From positions 62,001-126,000 of the forward strand of contig NZ_BGZH01000005.1 in the NCBI RefSeq assembly GCF_009617755.1: DNA of 64,000 nt. Reading direction: 5' to 3'. Both the position numbers and the translations under genes were made by a program. The notes beneath the pieces were generated by a model. The model was given only the letters and a program-made list of their open reading frames with translations, did not search any database and was not told the DNA's origin. This stretch comes from Marinobacter salsuginis. Lineage in GTDB: Bacteria; Pseudomonadota; Gammaproteobacteria; Pseudomonadales; Oleiphilaceae. Positions within the stretch are counted from its first letter, which is position 1. Each line of letters opens with the position of its first letter. Shown in pieces: positions 1 to 9,098 of this stretch.

Positions 1-1994
1 CGGCGATGGAGCGAAGTGGGCTGGAGCTTTCCGGATCGGACATTGACTGGCTCGAGCGCCATCCGGATTTGAAGGTCGCTTTCCGCTCAGACTGGCCCCC
101 GTTCGAATATACCCAGGATGGCCGGCCTACCGGCCTGGTTCCGGACCTGCTGACACGGCTCGAAACCGAGCTGAATGTCCGGTTTACCCGTGCAGTGGCG
201 GGGAGCCGCATGGAGGCTGAAGAGCAGCTCCGATCGGGTGACGTGGATATACTCCCGGGATTGTCCCGAACACCGCGCACGGAAGAGGCTTTTTTATTTA
301 CCCGGGCCTACCTCACAGTGCCCATCGCTCTAGCCATCCGCGATGACGGACGCTTTATCGGGGACCTTCGTGAACTCCGGAGCGAACGGGTGGGTGTGGT
401 GAACCGGCATGCAGCCCATGACTATCTGCTGATTAACCATCCAAACCTGGACCTGTATCCGATGGATAGTGTGGAGGAAGGTCTTCTGGCGCTGTCCAAT
501 GGCGATCTGGACGTCATGGTTACCCATATTCCGGCGGTCAGTTACACCGTTGCCAGACTGGGCCTGTCGAACCTCAGAATCACCAGTATCACGCCCTACC
601 AGTACGATTTGAGGTTGGCCGTGCGCAAGGACAGTCCGGAACTCCACCGGGTGCTGAACAAGGCGCTGGGCAGTCTCGAGGCCAGCGAAACAGAGTCCAT
701 CTACAATCGCTGGATCCACCTGGATATTGAGCAGGAAACGGATTACACCGTGGTTCGGCGGGTAGTGCTGATTGCCATTCTGGTGGTGCTGATTTTCCTG
801 TATTGGAACCGGAAACTTTCACGGGAGGTGGATGAGCGCATCCGTTCCGAGAATGCCCTGCGCCGGAGCGAGGACGAACTGCGCGCCGCCAAACTGGAAG
901 CCGAACGACTGGCCCGGGAAGCGGAGGCGGCCAGCCTGGCAAAGAGTGAGTTCCTGGCCAACATGTCCCATGAAATCCGCACGCCGATGAACGCGGTGAT
1001 TGGCTACAGCGATCTACTCAGCAACAGCGTTACCGACCCGCAGCAACGGAACTACCTGGATGCTATCCGGGCGGGAAGCCGGAGCCTGCTGATGCTGATC
1101 AATGACATTCTGGACCTGTCCCGGATCGAAGCAGGAAAGATGAGGCTCGACTATTCCGCGGTGTCGGTGCGTCGTCTCCTGGACGATGTTCGCCATATCT
1201 TCGATCTGCGGGCCCGCGAGCAGGGCATCACTCTGGAAGTGAGTGTCGACTCACGTATGCCCGCTGCCATGATGCTGGACGAGACCCGTCTTCGGCAGGT
1301 CCTGTTCAACCTGGTCGGCAATGCCATCAAGTTTACCCATGATGGTGGTGTGACGGTTCGAGCCACCGCGAAGCCGCTCAAAAAACGATCCGACAGCGTG
1401 GAACAGAGCACAGAGGCCCCGGAACGCCAGTTCTACAAACTGGTGGTCACGGTCAGCGATACCGGTATTGGCATTCCACCGGACCAGGTTGACCGGATCT
1501 TTGATGCCTTTGAGCAGCAGGAGGGGCAGAATACCCGGCGCTATGGTGGTACCGGTCTCGGATTGGCCATCAGCCGGAAACTGGCCCGGATGATGGGCGG
1601 GGAGCTGGAGGTGGAGAGTGAACCGGGCACAGGGTCGGTCTTTACGGTAACGCTGCCACGGGTAGAAGCGACGGTGGAGCAGGCGGAAGACGAGGGAGCG
1701 CCGAAGGAGTCCGAACGACTGCTGGCCCAGACCCTCAGCATGCAGGAACGGGGTTGGCTCAGGGAACAGCTGGCGGCTGACTTCGGTGATGAGTGGGAGT
1801 CCGTCAGGGAAAGTGGCGATCCGGAACAGATGAAAGACTTTGCCCGACGGGTGCTGGCCTGGGGCCAGCGGTTCCGCTCAAGGTCGGTGACGCGCTACGG
1901 GGAAAAGCTGCTGGCGGACGTTGAAGCGTTCAACCTGGATGCGGTCAACAGCGCCCTGGAAGCCTTCCCGAAACTGCTCGGCCGGGAAGAATGA
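1..1994 (+). CDS. Sensor histidine kinase with periplasmic solute-binding domain, 5' partial
   Basis: Membrane-bound two-component sensor kinase; the reading frame is open to the window edge, and the first Met (base 6) has no signal peptide, so the true start is upstream. Numbering from that Met, a family-3 solute-binding domain spans about 22-243 (start [12 protein letters not shown]), one membrane helix about 252-270, a coiled coil 272-315, the phospho-acceptor box with His322 ([10 protein letters not shown]), and an ATPase domain with DTGIGI and GTGLGL boxes. The last 90 residues form a helical segment of the kind usually found after a receiver domain, but no receiver is present. Architecture is EvgS/BvgS-like with one visible sensor module. 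Ligand and partner regulator unknown. Confidence 0.85.
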   Translation, partial: AMERSGLELSGSDIDWLERHPDLKVAFRSDWPPFEYTQDGRPTGLVPDLLTRLETELNVRFTRAVAGSRMEAEEQLRSGDVDILPGLSRTPRTEEAFLFTRAYLTVPIALAIRDDGRFIGDLRELRSERVGVVNRHAAHDYLLINHPNLDLYPMDSVEEGLLALSNGDLDVMVTHIPAVSYTVARLGLSNLRITSITPYQYDLRLAVRKDSPELHRVLNKALGSLEASETESIYNRWIHLDIEQETDYTVVRRVVLIAILVVLIFLYWNRKLSREVDERIRSENALRRSEDELRAAKLEAERLAREAEAASLAKSEFLANMSHEIRTPMNAVIGYSDLLSNSVTDPQQRNYLDAIRAGSRSLLMLINDILDLSRIEAGKMRLDYSAVSVRRLLDDVRHIFDLRAREQGITLEVSVDSRMPAAMMLDETRLRQVLFNLVGNAIKFTHDGGVTVRATAKPLKKRSDSVEQSTEAPERQFYKLVVTVSDTGIGIPPDQVDRIFDAFEQQEGQNTRRYGGTGLGLAISRKLARMMGGELEVESEPGTGSVFTVTLPRVEATVEQAEDEGAPKESERLLAQTLSMQERGWLREQLAADFGDEWESVRESGDPEQMKDFARRVLAWGQRFRSRSVTRYGEKLLADVEAFNLDAVNSALEAFPKLLGREE

Positions 1995-2007
1995 GCTACC
2001 GGGCGCC

Positions 2008-2373
2008 TCAGAGGCAGTCGAACTGTGAACGACGATCGAAAGCGACGGAAACCATGTCATAGCCTGAATCCGACAGCTGTCGGATCAGGTCGCGGTCCTT
2101 GAGCAGGGTCATGCAGACTTTGTGTACACTGGCCTGAAGTTGTTCCGATGCCATCTCATTCGACGCCAGTCGAAAATCGACAATCAGGTACTTCCGGTCA
2201 ACCGCGGCGCTGGCAGGGATATCCTGTCGTTCAACGCTCTCGTAACCGATATAAGTCGCCTGGGCTTCCGGGAACACCTGGCTCATGAGTACGTCAAGGT
2301 TTTCTGCATGAGCGAAAGGCGCCGACAGCAACATGGCTGCGATGGCGAGGCGAAGCGAGTGTTTGATAGTCAT
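2008..2373 (-). CDS. Small secreted protein of unknown function
   Basis: A 121-residue protein of no family I recognise. I chose the ATG at 2373 because it opens directly into a signal peptide (MTIKHSLRLAIAAMLLSAPF, cleavage after AHA); the frame stays open further upstream but that part looks non-coding. The mature part is about 98 residues, acidic/polar, with one mid Cys and a C-terminal Cys (ending DCL) that could form a disulfide in the periplasm. It converges on the sensor kinase gene with a 13-base gap. A perfect 8-bp palindrome lies 35-60 bases upstream of the start. Confidence 0.6.
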   Translation of the reverse strand: MTIKHSLRLAIAAMLLSAPFAHAENLDVLMSQVFPEAQATYIGYESVERQDIPASAAVDRKYLIVDFRLASNEMASEQLQASVHKVCMTLLKDRDLIRQLSDSGYDMVSVAFDRRSQFDCL

Positions 2374-2407
2374 TGAGGCCACTCCCTGGTGACAACTCGG
2401 TCTGTAT

Positions 2408-2432
2408 GTAACCAAGTGTAAGTTTTGGTTAC
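2408..2432. promoter_or_regulatory. Palindrome, possible operator
   Basis: GTAACCAA and TTGGTTAC form a perfect 8-bp inverted repeat with a 9-base centre; weaker symmetry (TGTA/TACA) continues outward. It lies between the divergent genes at 2373 and 2591, close to the start of the minus-strand gene. Regulator unknown; it could also be a hairpin in the leader. Confidence 0.35.
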
Positions 2433-2590
2433 CGTACATTATTGCAGAGTCTGTCGCATTGTGCGCGATATGTGGCATTAATTTATCAATTGTTTGCACT
2501 CTCGATGAAGTTGCGGGCAGTGTCCCGGGCTCCCGATGCTGGACACTATCAACTATGATGTGAGAAAGACGGACGCTAAGAGGAAAACGC

Positions 2591-3196
2591 ATGTTTCAGC
2601 TTGTCTTTAAAGGGGAATGCGTTCCCGGAACGGATCTGGAAACCGCGCGCAATAACGCCCGCACCCTGTTCAAGGCCTCGCTTGAGCAGGTCGACCGTAT
2701 GTTCAGTGGTCAGCCGGTGGTTATTCGTAACAAGCTGGAAGAGGTTCAGGCCGAAAAGTACCGTGCGGTTCTGAGGAAGCACGGCATGGTTGCTTACGTC
2801 CAGCCGATGGCTGACGCCCGCCCTGCCTCCAATGCTGCACCCCAGCCCAGGCCTGCGGCGCCGGCGGACCAGCCCCATCAGCAGCAGGAGTCTGTAGCTC
2901 CTCCGGCGGAAGCAAAGCGCGGTGGAGTCCCCGAAACCGAACCCGGCGATCGCCTGCCGGTGGCGGGCGAAAAGGTGGATACCATTCTCTCCGGCTCCGG
3001 CCTGAGCCTGGATCCGGTCGGAGTCACCCTGGCAGAGAAGACCGAAGTGGAACCTCCCATGTTCCAGCATCTGGACGAGTGGAGTCTGGCGCCGCCCGGC
3101 AGTGACCTGGGCGTGGACCGTGATCTGCCCCCGCCGGTGGTACCCGATGTGTCCCATCTCTCGCTGGCGGACGACGATTCCCCCGAGCGGAAATGA
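2591..3196 (+). CDS. Hypothetical protein, conserved N-terminal module plus Pro/Ala linker
   Basis: 201 residues. Residues 1-72 look like a compact alpha/beta module (MFQLVFKGECVPGTD, then LFKASLEQVDRMFSGQP), similar as I recall to a short module placed in front of other membrane or enzyme domains in proteobacteria. The rest is a low-complexity Pro/Ala/Glu-rich stretch with no predicted membrane helix. The start has an AGAGG-type ribosome site. It ends 7 bases before the patatin gene start, so the two are probably co-transcribed. Function not recognised. Confidence 0.6.
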   Translation: MFQLVFKGECVPGTDLETARNNARTLFKASLEQVDRMFSGQPVVIRNKLEEVQAEKYRAVLRKHGMVAYVQPMADARPASNAAPQPRPAAPADQPHQQQESVAPPAEAKRGGVPETEPGDRLPVAGEKVDTILSGSGLSLDPVGVTLAEKTEVEPPMFQHLDEWSLAPPGSDLGVDRDLPPPVVPDVSHLSLADDDSPERK

Positions 3197-3203
3197 GCCA
3201 GCT

Positions 3204-5420
3204 GTGAATCGGCGCAACCGTTGGGCAACGATTGCGCCCTGGCTACTGACCGCGAGCCTGCTTCTTCTGGCACCATTGGCGCCGGCTGAGGAACGCCCCC
3301 GGGTGGGGCTGGTTCTCAGCGGCGGTGGCGCCAAGGGGATGGCCCATGTGGGCGTGCTCAGGGTGCTGGAGGAAATGCGGATTCCCGTTGACCTTGTCGT
3401 AGGTACCAGTGCCGGTTCTGCGGTGGGCGCCCTTTATGCCAGTGGTATGCCGGTCAGTGACATCGAGCAGCGCTTTATCGAGATGGACTGGCTTTCCAGC
3501 TTTCGAGACGACCCTGGTCGAGTCTACAAACCGGTTCGGCGAAAGCAGGATGACTGGCGGTTTCCGGTGGTACCGGGAATTGGTGTTCGCGCCGATGGCC
3601 TGCATGTCGGTGGTGGGCTGATCGCCGGCCAGAACCTCGGGTTCATCCTCAACGAGTTGACGCGCAACGCTGCCCTGGTTGAGGATTTTGACCGGCTTCC
3701 CATTCCATTCCGGGCCGTTGCCACGGACCTGGAAACCGGCGAGCAGGTGGTTATCGGTGAGGGCAACCTGTCCGAGGCCATTCGGGCCAGCATGAGCATT
3801 CCAGGCGTTTATGCGCCAGTGGAGCGTAATGGCCAGCTGCTGGTGGACGGTGGCGTCGCCAATAACCTGCCAGTCAGCGTTGCACGGGAAATGGGCGCTG
3901 ACGTCATCATCGCCATAGATATTACCGACAGCCTGATGCAGACCGACGAACTGCGGGGCGCCTTTTCCGTGGTCGGTCAGCTCACAACCATCATGACCCG
4001 ACGAAACACCGATCAGCAGCTGGATTTGCTGGCTGAAGGTGATGTTCTGATACGACCGGACCTGGAAGGTTACACCTCTGCCGATTTCTACGATGCGCCG
4101 GTACTGTTTGAGCTGGGTGCCAGCACCGCCAGGGAGCATGGGGTCGAATTGCGGCCATTATCCGTCTCCCGCAAGGCGTGGGCAGCCTGGCGAGATAGCA
4201 TAGCGGCGCAGGACGCCGGCGTAGAGATTATTTCACGCATCGACATCGAAGACAGTCGTCGGCTGGCCCGCGACTTTCTCAAAGAGCGAATCCGACAGAG
4301 AACCGGCGAGCCCCTGAATACCACGCAGCTGGAGGCCGATCTCAAACGAATCTATGGCCTCGGCTACTACGAAATCGTGTCGTACTCCACGTCCTCGTCG
4401 CCCGACGGTACGGTTCTGACCATCCGTGTCCAGGAGAAGAGCTGGGGGCCAAACTATCTGTCTTTCGGACTTAACTATGAGGATAACTTTGACGGGGAAA
4501 CCCGTTTCAATCTGGCCTCGTCCCTTCGCATGACCGAGTTGAACGAGCTGGGTGGGGAGTGGCAGACCGGTGTTCAGCTCGGCACCGAACCCTGGCTCCG
4601 CACCCAGTGGTATCAGCCCCTGGATTACGGCTATGAACGATTCCTGGTGCTCGGTGGCGAATATTCCCGGGATACCTTTAGCCAGTTCGACGCCTCGGGA
4701 ACGCGAATAGCGGAGGTGGACGTGACCTTCCGAAAAGCGGATCTGGCTCTGGGTATGGAAATCGGCGGCAATGCCGAGATCCGGCTGATCTATGCCCGGG
4801 GCTATGCCACGGTGGATGAGCAGATCGGCCAGCCGGTGGCCCCGGAGGGATCCGTGCATCAGGGTGGAATGGCCCTGCAACTGGTTCATGATTCGCTGGA
4901 CGATACCTTTTTCCCGCGGGCTGGTGGTTTCGCCGGCCTTCGGGGGCGTTTTGAGCGAGAGGGTCTGGGATCCGACCGGGAATTCGATTCGGTAACCGGT
5001 CTGGCGTTGGGTACCGAGAGTTGGAAGGGGCTGACGTTGACCGGGCTGGTGTATGCCCATGCGGTAACCAAGGGTACGCCAGGCATTGAAAACGCGGTTC
5101 GCCTGGGAGGTTTTCGCCGCTTGTCGGCGTACGCGCCCGGCGAAATTACCGGAGACAATGCCCTGATGGTCTCCGCCTATGCCAGCCAGACGTTTGGTGG
5201 GCCACTTCTGCCCTGGTTCGTGGGTGCCGGATTCGAGGCGGGCAATGCCTGGTCTTCGCTGGATGCTGCCGGCTGGGACAGCTCGGTTAAATCCTCCAGT
5301 GTGTTTGCCGGTGTGGATACCTTCCTAGGCCCGGTTCAGCTGGCCGCCGCCTACAACAACGAGGACAATTGGACGGCCTACCTCAATATCGGTTTCTCGT
5401 TCACCCAGCTGTTTTACTGA
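3204..5420 (+). CDS. plpD: Patatin-like phospholipase, type Vd autotransporter (PlpD-like)
   Basis: 738-residue outer-membrane lipase of the PlpD/FplA class. I place the start at GTG 3204, 7 bases after the upstream stop, because it opens into a signal peptide (WLLTASLLLLAPLAPA); longer starts only add out-of-place residues. The patatin domain follows: oxyanion GGGAKG (40-45), nucleophile Ser69 in GTSAG, Asp215 in DGG. Then comes one POTRA-like region (about 340-415) and an Omp85-type 16-strand-like barrel to a terminal aromatic residue (FTQLFY). In this family the barrel anchors and exports the lipase. It converges on the GntR gene with a 6-base gap. Confidence 0.88.
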   Translation: MNRRNRWATIAPWLLTASLLLLAPLAPAEERPRVGLVLSGGGAKGMAHVGVLRVLEEMRIPVDLVVGTSAGSAVGALYASGMPVSDIEQRFIEMDWLSSFRDDPGRVYKPVRRKQDDWRFPVVPGIGVRADGLHVGGGLIAGQNLGFILNELTRNAALVEDFDRLPIPFRAVATDLETGEQVVIGEGNLSEAIRASMSIPGVYAPVERNGQLLVDGGVANNLPVSVAREMGADVIIAIDITDSLMQTDELRGAFSVVGQLTTIMTRRNTDQQLDLLAEGDVLIRPDLEGYTSADFYDAPVLFELGASTAREHGVELRPLSVSRKAWAAWRDSIAAQDAGVEIISRIDIEDSRRLARDFLKERIRQRTGEPLNTTQLEADLKRIYGLGYYEIVSYSTSSSPDGTVLTIRVQEKSWGPNYLSFGLNYEDNFDGETRFNLASSLRMTELNELGGEWQTGVQLGTEPWLRTQWYQPLDYGYERFLVLGGEYSRDTFSQFDASGTRIAEVDVTFRKADLALGMEIGGNAEIRLIYARGYATVDEQIGQPVAPEGSVHQGGMALQLVHDSLDDTFFPRAGGFAGLRGRFEREGLGSDREFDSVTGLALGTESWKGLTLTGLVYAHAVTKGTPGIENAVRLGGFRRLSAYAPGEITGDNALMVSAYASQTFGGPLLPWFVGAGFEAGNAWSSLDAAGWDSSVKSSSVFAGVDTFLGPVQLAAAYNNEDNWTAYLNIGFSFTQLFY

Positions 5421-5426
5421 GGCCCA

Positions 5427-6104
5427 TCACGCGGTCTTGTTGCCGGTCTTTTCGATGGCGGTGAGAACCTGCTGACACTGTTGCAGAGCGAAGCGGTGCA
5501 GTATTTCCGCCAGGCGGTCTTCATCCCGGTCCTTGATCGCGCTGATGGATTGCTCCATGTGCGACAGGTTGTCTTCAAGCACCTGGTTGCCTCCCTGTTG
5601 GAAGGCGACGAAGGCACAGCGCTTGGCCGACGGCCAGAGGTCATCAATGGCGGAGACAATAAAGTAGTTGTCGGCATAGGCCAGCGATGCCTTGGTGTAT
5701 TCAATGCCCAGTTCCAGGAAGGCCATCAGATCGTTTTTATCGTAGCAGGCCTTCATCTGGTCATAGAGACTTTCCAGCCTGGCCATGTCATCAGCCTGCC
5801 AGTTGCGAACCAGCTTACGGCCAGTGTGGGTGAGATACAGTTCCAGGGTTTCGTAGAGGCTGCGAACGAAAAACTCGTCCAGGGGTGTCACGAACGCGCC
5901 CTTGCGCGGAACGTTCCGGACCAGGTGCCGCTTCTCCAGCAGCAACAGCCCTTCCCGGATGGATCCGTGGCTGACATCCATCTGCTTGGCCATGGCGCCC
6001 TCGTAGATCCGCTCTCCGGATCGGAGCTGGCCAAAGGCAATCAGGTTCTCAATGTGGCGGGCGACCTGTTCGGTCAGTGTTTCTCTGGGTTTGAAGGCAT
6101 TCAT
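5427..6104 (-). CDS. GntR-family transcriptional regulator, FCD type
   Basis: 225 residues. An N-terminal winged helix-turn-helix of GntR type (about 8-72, with GERIYEGAMAKQMDVSHGSI and a KRHLVRNVPRKGAFV wing) is followed by an all-helical FCD/FadR-like effector domain. Regulators of this subfamily bind small organic acids, sometimes via a metal. Target genes are unclear: its downstream neighbour is the patatin gene on the other strand and upstream is cardiolipin synthase, so a lipid link is possible but is only context. Confidence 0.8.
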   Translation of the reverse strand: MNAFKPRETLTEQVARHIENLIAFGQLRSGERIYEGAMAKQMDVSHGSIREGLLLLEKRHLVRNVPRKGAFVTPLDEFFVRSLYETLELYLTHTGRKLVRNWQADDMARLESLYDQMKACYDKNDLMAFLELGIEYTKASLAYADNYFIVSAIDDLWPSAKRCAFVAFQQGGNQVLEDNLSHMEQSISAIKDRDEDRLAEILHRFALQQCQQVLTAIEKTGNKTA

Positions 6105-6187
6105 GGTGATCTGTCGCTACTGCGTACTGGCTGAATCGTGTAGGCATAGTCGCACATCGGGTATTCCGGAGCCAGTGATCGGAAAGT

Positions 6188-7618
6188 CTAGAGCAACGGT
6201 GCCAGCAGGCGGACTGCACGGCAAGCCAGGCGGAACAGTATGGAGCGGTCCTTGTAATCCCTTTCGGTCATCAGCCGGGAGCTGTCGAGATCCTGTTCCA
6301 GCATGGATTCGACGCTGCGAATGAAATGCCGTGCTGTGGTAATGGCGGTGATCTCGAAATTTAGTCGCATGGAGCGGTTATCCATATTGGCCGTTCCTAC
6401 TGCCGCATAGCGATCATCCACCAGGATCACTTTCTGGTGCATGAAGCCCGGCTGGTAGCGATAGATGCCGATTCCGGTCTTGCAGGCCTGGACCAGGTAG
6501 GAGTAGGCGGCCAGACCGATCAGGCGGCTGTCTGATTTCTCCGGAATCAGGATCCTCACGTCTATGCCCCGAAGCGCCGCCAGTTGCAGCGCATTCATGA
6601 TCTGGAAGTCCGGCACGAAGTAGGGCGAGGCGATCCAGAGCCGGGATCGGGCGTTGTTGATGCAGTTCAGGAAGAACAGGGTACAGGTTTCCCAGGTGTC
6701 GGCCGGGCCGGTTGGTAGCATCAGCACCTCGTCATTCCCGGGCTGATTGGCGACCGGCTCCCAGTCAAGGCTGGGAAAATCGTTGCTGGCCCAATTCCAG
6801 TCCTCCAACCACGCCAGCTGCAAGCCGGTAACGGCCGGACCTTCAATCCGGCAATGGGTGTCGCGCCAGGGCTCCTGATCCATGGCGGTGCCAAGGTACT
6901 CGTCTCCCAGGTTGATGCCACCCACAAAGCCGACCTTACCGTCGCAGACCAGCAGCTTGCGGTGGTTCCGGAAATTGATCTGGAATCGTCGCCTGCGGAT
7001 GTTACCGTCCCCGAACGAGGCAATCCGGGCGCCGGCGGCGGCGAGCTGCTTCAGGTAGTTCCTCGGTAGCCAGACGCTGCCAATATCGTCATACAGGAAC
7101 CAGACCTCCACACCCTGGGCCAGTTTGCGTTCAAGAATCGATTTGATTCGACGGCCAACCCGGTCTGACCGCACGATGTAGAATTCCAGCAGGATGTAGT
7201 GCTCGGCGTCTTCCATGGCTTCGAACAGGGCGTCGAAGGTGGCTTCGCCGTCCCGCAAAAGCGTGCATCGATTGCCGTCGGTAAACGGTTGGCGTCCCAG
7301 CCGGCAGAGCACCTGGAGTTCGTCTGTGAAACGGTCGCTGGTAGGGACCGGGATGGAGGTGGTCTGTTGCTCGAACCGGTTCAGCAGGTTGGTCAGTGAC
7401 CGGTCTCCGAGACGACGAGCCTTCACGTAGCCACCGAAACGATTACGTCCGAACAGGACGAACATGGGGACCGCAACGTAAGGGACTGCGATCAGGCCAA
7501 TGATCCAGGCGATGGCACCCTGGGTAGTGCGATAGGTCAGCAGAATGCGGTAGACGCAGGCGAATGCGCCCAGGTAAAGAATGCCAACGGCAATCGCAAC
7601 CAGAGACAGGTCGTCCAC
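6188..7618 (-). CDS. cls: Cardiolipin synthase
   Basis: 476-residue phospholipase D superfamily enzyme that makes cardiolipin from phosphatidylglycerol at the inner membrane. Two N-terminal membrane helices (about 3-25 and 33-55) precede two PLD domains, each with an intact HKD motif (HRKLLVCD and HQKVILVD). Length matches the ClsA family. The start is GTG at 7618, overlapping the last base of the upstream AraC-type gene stop (TAGTG), so translation is probably coupled. Confidence 0.9.
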   Translation of the reverse strand: MDDLSLVAIAVGILYLGAFACVYRILLTYRTTQGAIAWIIGLIAVPYVAVPMFVLFGRNRFGGYVKARRLGDRSLTNLLNRFEQQTTSIPVPTSDRFTDELQVLCRLGRQPFTDGNRCTLLRDGEATFDALFEAMEDAEHYILLEFYIVRSDRVGRRIKSILERKLAQGVEVWFLYDDIGSVWLPRNYLKQLAAAGARIASFGDGNIRRRRFQINFRNHRKLLVCDGKVGFVGGINLGDEYLGTAMDQEPWRDTHCRIEGPAVTGLQLAWLEDWNWASNDFPSLDWEPVANQPGNDEVLMLPTGPADTWETCTLFFLNCINNARSRLWIASPYFVPDFQIMNALQLAALRGIDVRILIPEKSDSRLIGLAAYSYLVQACKTGIGIYRYQPGFMHQKVILVDDRYAAVGTANMDNRSMRLNFEITAITTARHFIRSVESMLEQDLDSSRLMTERDYKDRSILFRLACRAVRLLAPLL

Positions 7619-8700
7619 TATCGCTCTCCTTTGCTGGTGTCCGGCTCCTGGTGTTCTGCCTCTGGGCTTGCCAGGTGTCTCGCACGGTACTCGGCCGGCG
7701 AGGTGCCGGTCCAGCGTTTGAACGCCCGGCTGAAGGCGCTGAGTTCAGAGAAACCGAGCAGGAAGGCAATCTCGCCGAGGGCATACTGATCCCCCGCCAC
7801 ATACCTGAGCGCCTTGTCTTGCCGGACCTGTTCCACCAGGCCCTGAAAGCTCAGGCCCTCCTTTTTGAGCTTTCGGTACAAAGTCTGTCGGCTCATGTGG
7901 CACTGCCGGGCCAGCGTGTCGGCATCAATCTTTTCGGTTGCCATCTGCTTTGATATCAGCCGGTGAATCTTGCGGCCAAAGGAGCGACGGCTCTGCAGCC
8001 TGGCCAGCAGGGAATTGACCTGTTTCAGCACGGCTGAATAGACATACGGGTTACGGCGGGGAATCGGATGCCCCAGATGCCGGCTGTTGAAGGCGAGTCT
8101 GGTGATGCCGCAGTCAAACCGGACCGGCCCGCCGAAGAGCTTTTCGTATTCGTGCGCGTACACGGGCGCCCGGTGGGCAATTTCCACCCATTCGGCCTGA
8201 ATGCCCGGGTGGATGAAATGACGGGTGCGGGTGATAGACGCGGCGAGGGTGCGGTCCATATCCTGCCGGCAGTAATGTTCGGCCCTGTCTGGCTGCCAGC
8301 ATAGGATGGCCTGGTCAGCGGTCTGCTCGAAGCTCAGGAATACCGACTCATTAATCAGCCGATGCAGGCGGACATATTGGGTAACAGCCTCACCCAGTGT
8401 GTCGCAGTTGAAGAATACATGCCCCACCAGTCCCATCCGTTCCGGATCCACAACCTTGCCGGCATGCAGTCCAACGCCAGGGTCGCCCGTAACATACTCT
8501 GCGTGCTCCCAGAGCCGGTAGTGGGCATCCGCGGGGACTCGACGGTCCGGGTCGGTAAGTTCCGACATCGTCAGCCCGGTCAGTTGTTCAACGTGAGGGG
8601 CATTGAACACGCCCTGTCGCTCAAGGTAATGAACCAGTGCCAGCGTGCTCGAGGCAGCGACCAGGGGAGTGCTGGTGGAATCCGGTTGGGCAGATGTCAC
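7618..8700 (-). CDS. AraC-family transcriptional regulator with Arabinose_bd-type sensor domain
   Basis: About 360 residues. The N-terminal two thirds resembles the ligand domain of OruR/ArgR-type AraC regulators (FFNCDTLGEAVTQYVRLHRL region); the C-terminus holds the double helix-turn-helix (QCHMSRQTLYRKLKKEG and IAFLLGFSELSAFSRAFKRW). I prefer GTG 8700; a TTG at 8775 in the same frame is less likely. It is directly upstream of cls with a one-base overlap, and divergent from a 30-residue ORF at 8850, which may be under its control. Confidence 0.8.
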   Translation of the reverse strand: MTSAQPDSTSTPLVAASSTLALVHYLERQGVFNAPHVEQLTGLTMSELTDPDRRVPADAHYRLWEHAEYVTGDPGVGLHAGKVVDPERMGLVGHVFFNCDTLGEAVTQYVRLHRLINESVFLSFEQTADQAILCWQPDRAEHYCRQDMDRTLAASITRTRHFIHPGIQAEWVEIAHRAPVYAHEYEKLFGGPVRFDCGITRLAFNSRHLGHPIPRRNPYVYSAVLKQVNSLLARLQSRRSFGRKIHRLISKQMATEKIDADTLARQCHMSRQTLYRKLKKEGLSFQGLVEQVRQDKALRYVAGDQYALGEIAFLLGFSELSAFSRAFKRWTGTSPAEYRARHLASPEAEHQEPDTSKGER

Positions 8701-8849
8701 GGTATACGGCCTGATAGTTAACGAGCTGTCATGAGGGCTGATACAAAATGTCAAGTGTATGCAACCGCCTGTCAACGGTCACCCGTGGCTTGAACGATAA
8801 CATCAGGGTATCAGGTTGAAGCAATGGAAAGGCAATCAGGAGGTGTTTT

Positions 8850-8942
8850 ATGGAACAGGAAATCTTTGTACCCCATACCGAGCTTGAGCGGAAAAACGTC
8901 ATCGAGCTCGCAGAGTACCTGAACAGCATCTTCTATTGCTGA
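8850..8942 (+). CDS. Candidate 30-residue small protein
   Basis: A short ORF starting ATG at 8850 (begins MEQEIFVPHTELERKN, ends NSIFYC) with an excellent ribosome site, CAGGAGG, 6 bases ahead. It ends 30 bases before a strong intrinsic terminator, so it looks like a self-contained transcription unit. The peptide is acidic, probably helical in its middle, and ends in a Cys. No family is recognised. It is divergent from the AraC regulator at 8700. It could be a signal or maturation peptide, or a remnant of a longer gene. Confidence 0.5.
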   Translation: MEQEIFVPHTELERKNVIELAEYLNSIFYC

Positions 8943-8972
8943 TTTCTCAGGCTTAACGTCTATGACCTTCAT

Positions 8973-8996
8973 GCCGGGCTTTGCCCGGCTTTTTTT
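8973..8996 (+). terminator. Rho-independent terminator
   Basis: GCCGGGC-TTT-GCCCGGC stem (7 GC-rich pairs, 3-base loop) followed by seven T. It follows the 30-residue ORF and precedes the hydrolase gene at 9099. Confidence 0.85.
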
Positions 8997-9098
8997 CGTC
9001 TTCGGAAAATGATCGTCAATACCGGTACTTGCTCGCAAGGCTGGCAGTGGTAATGTATCCGGTTTGAGAACGCAGACCAATCCGGAGACTGACTGCCC

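Noticed and set aside
3102..3203. Longer N-terminus for the patatin gene starting at ATG 3102
   Set aside because: It would overlap the upstream gene by 95 bases and place the signal peptide internally; GTG 3204 fits.
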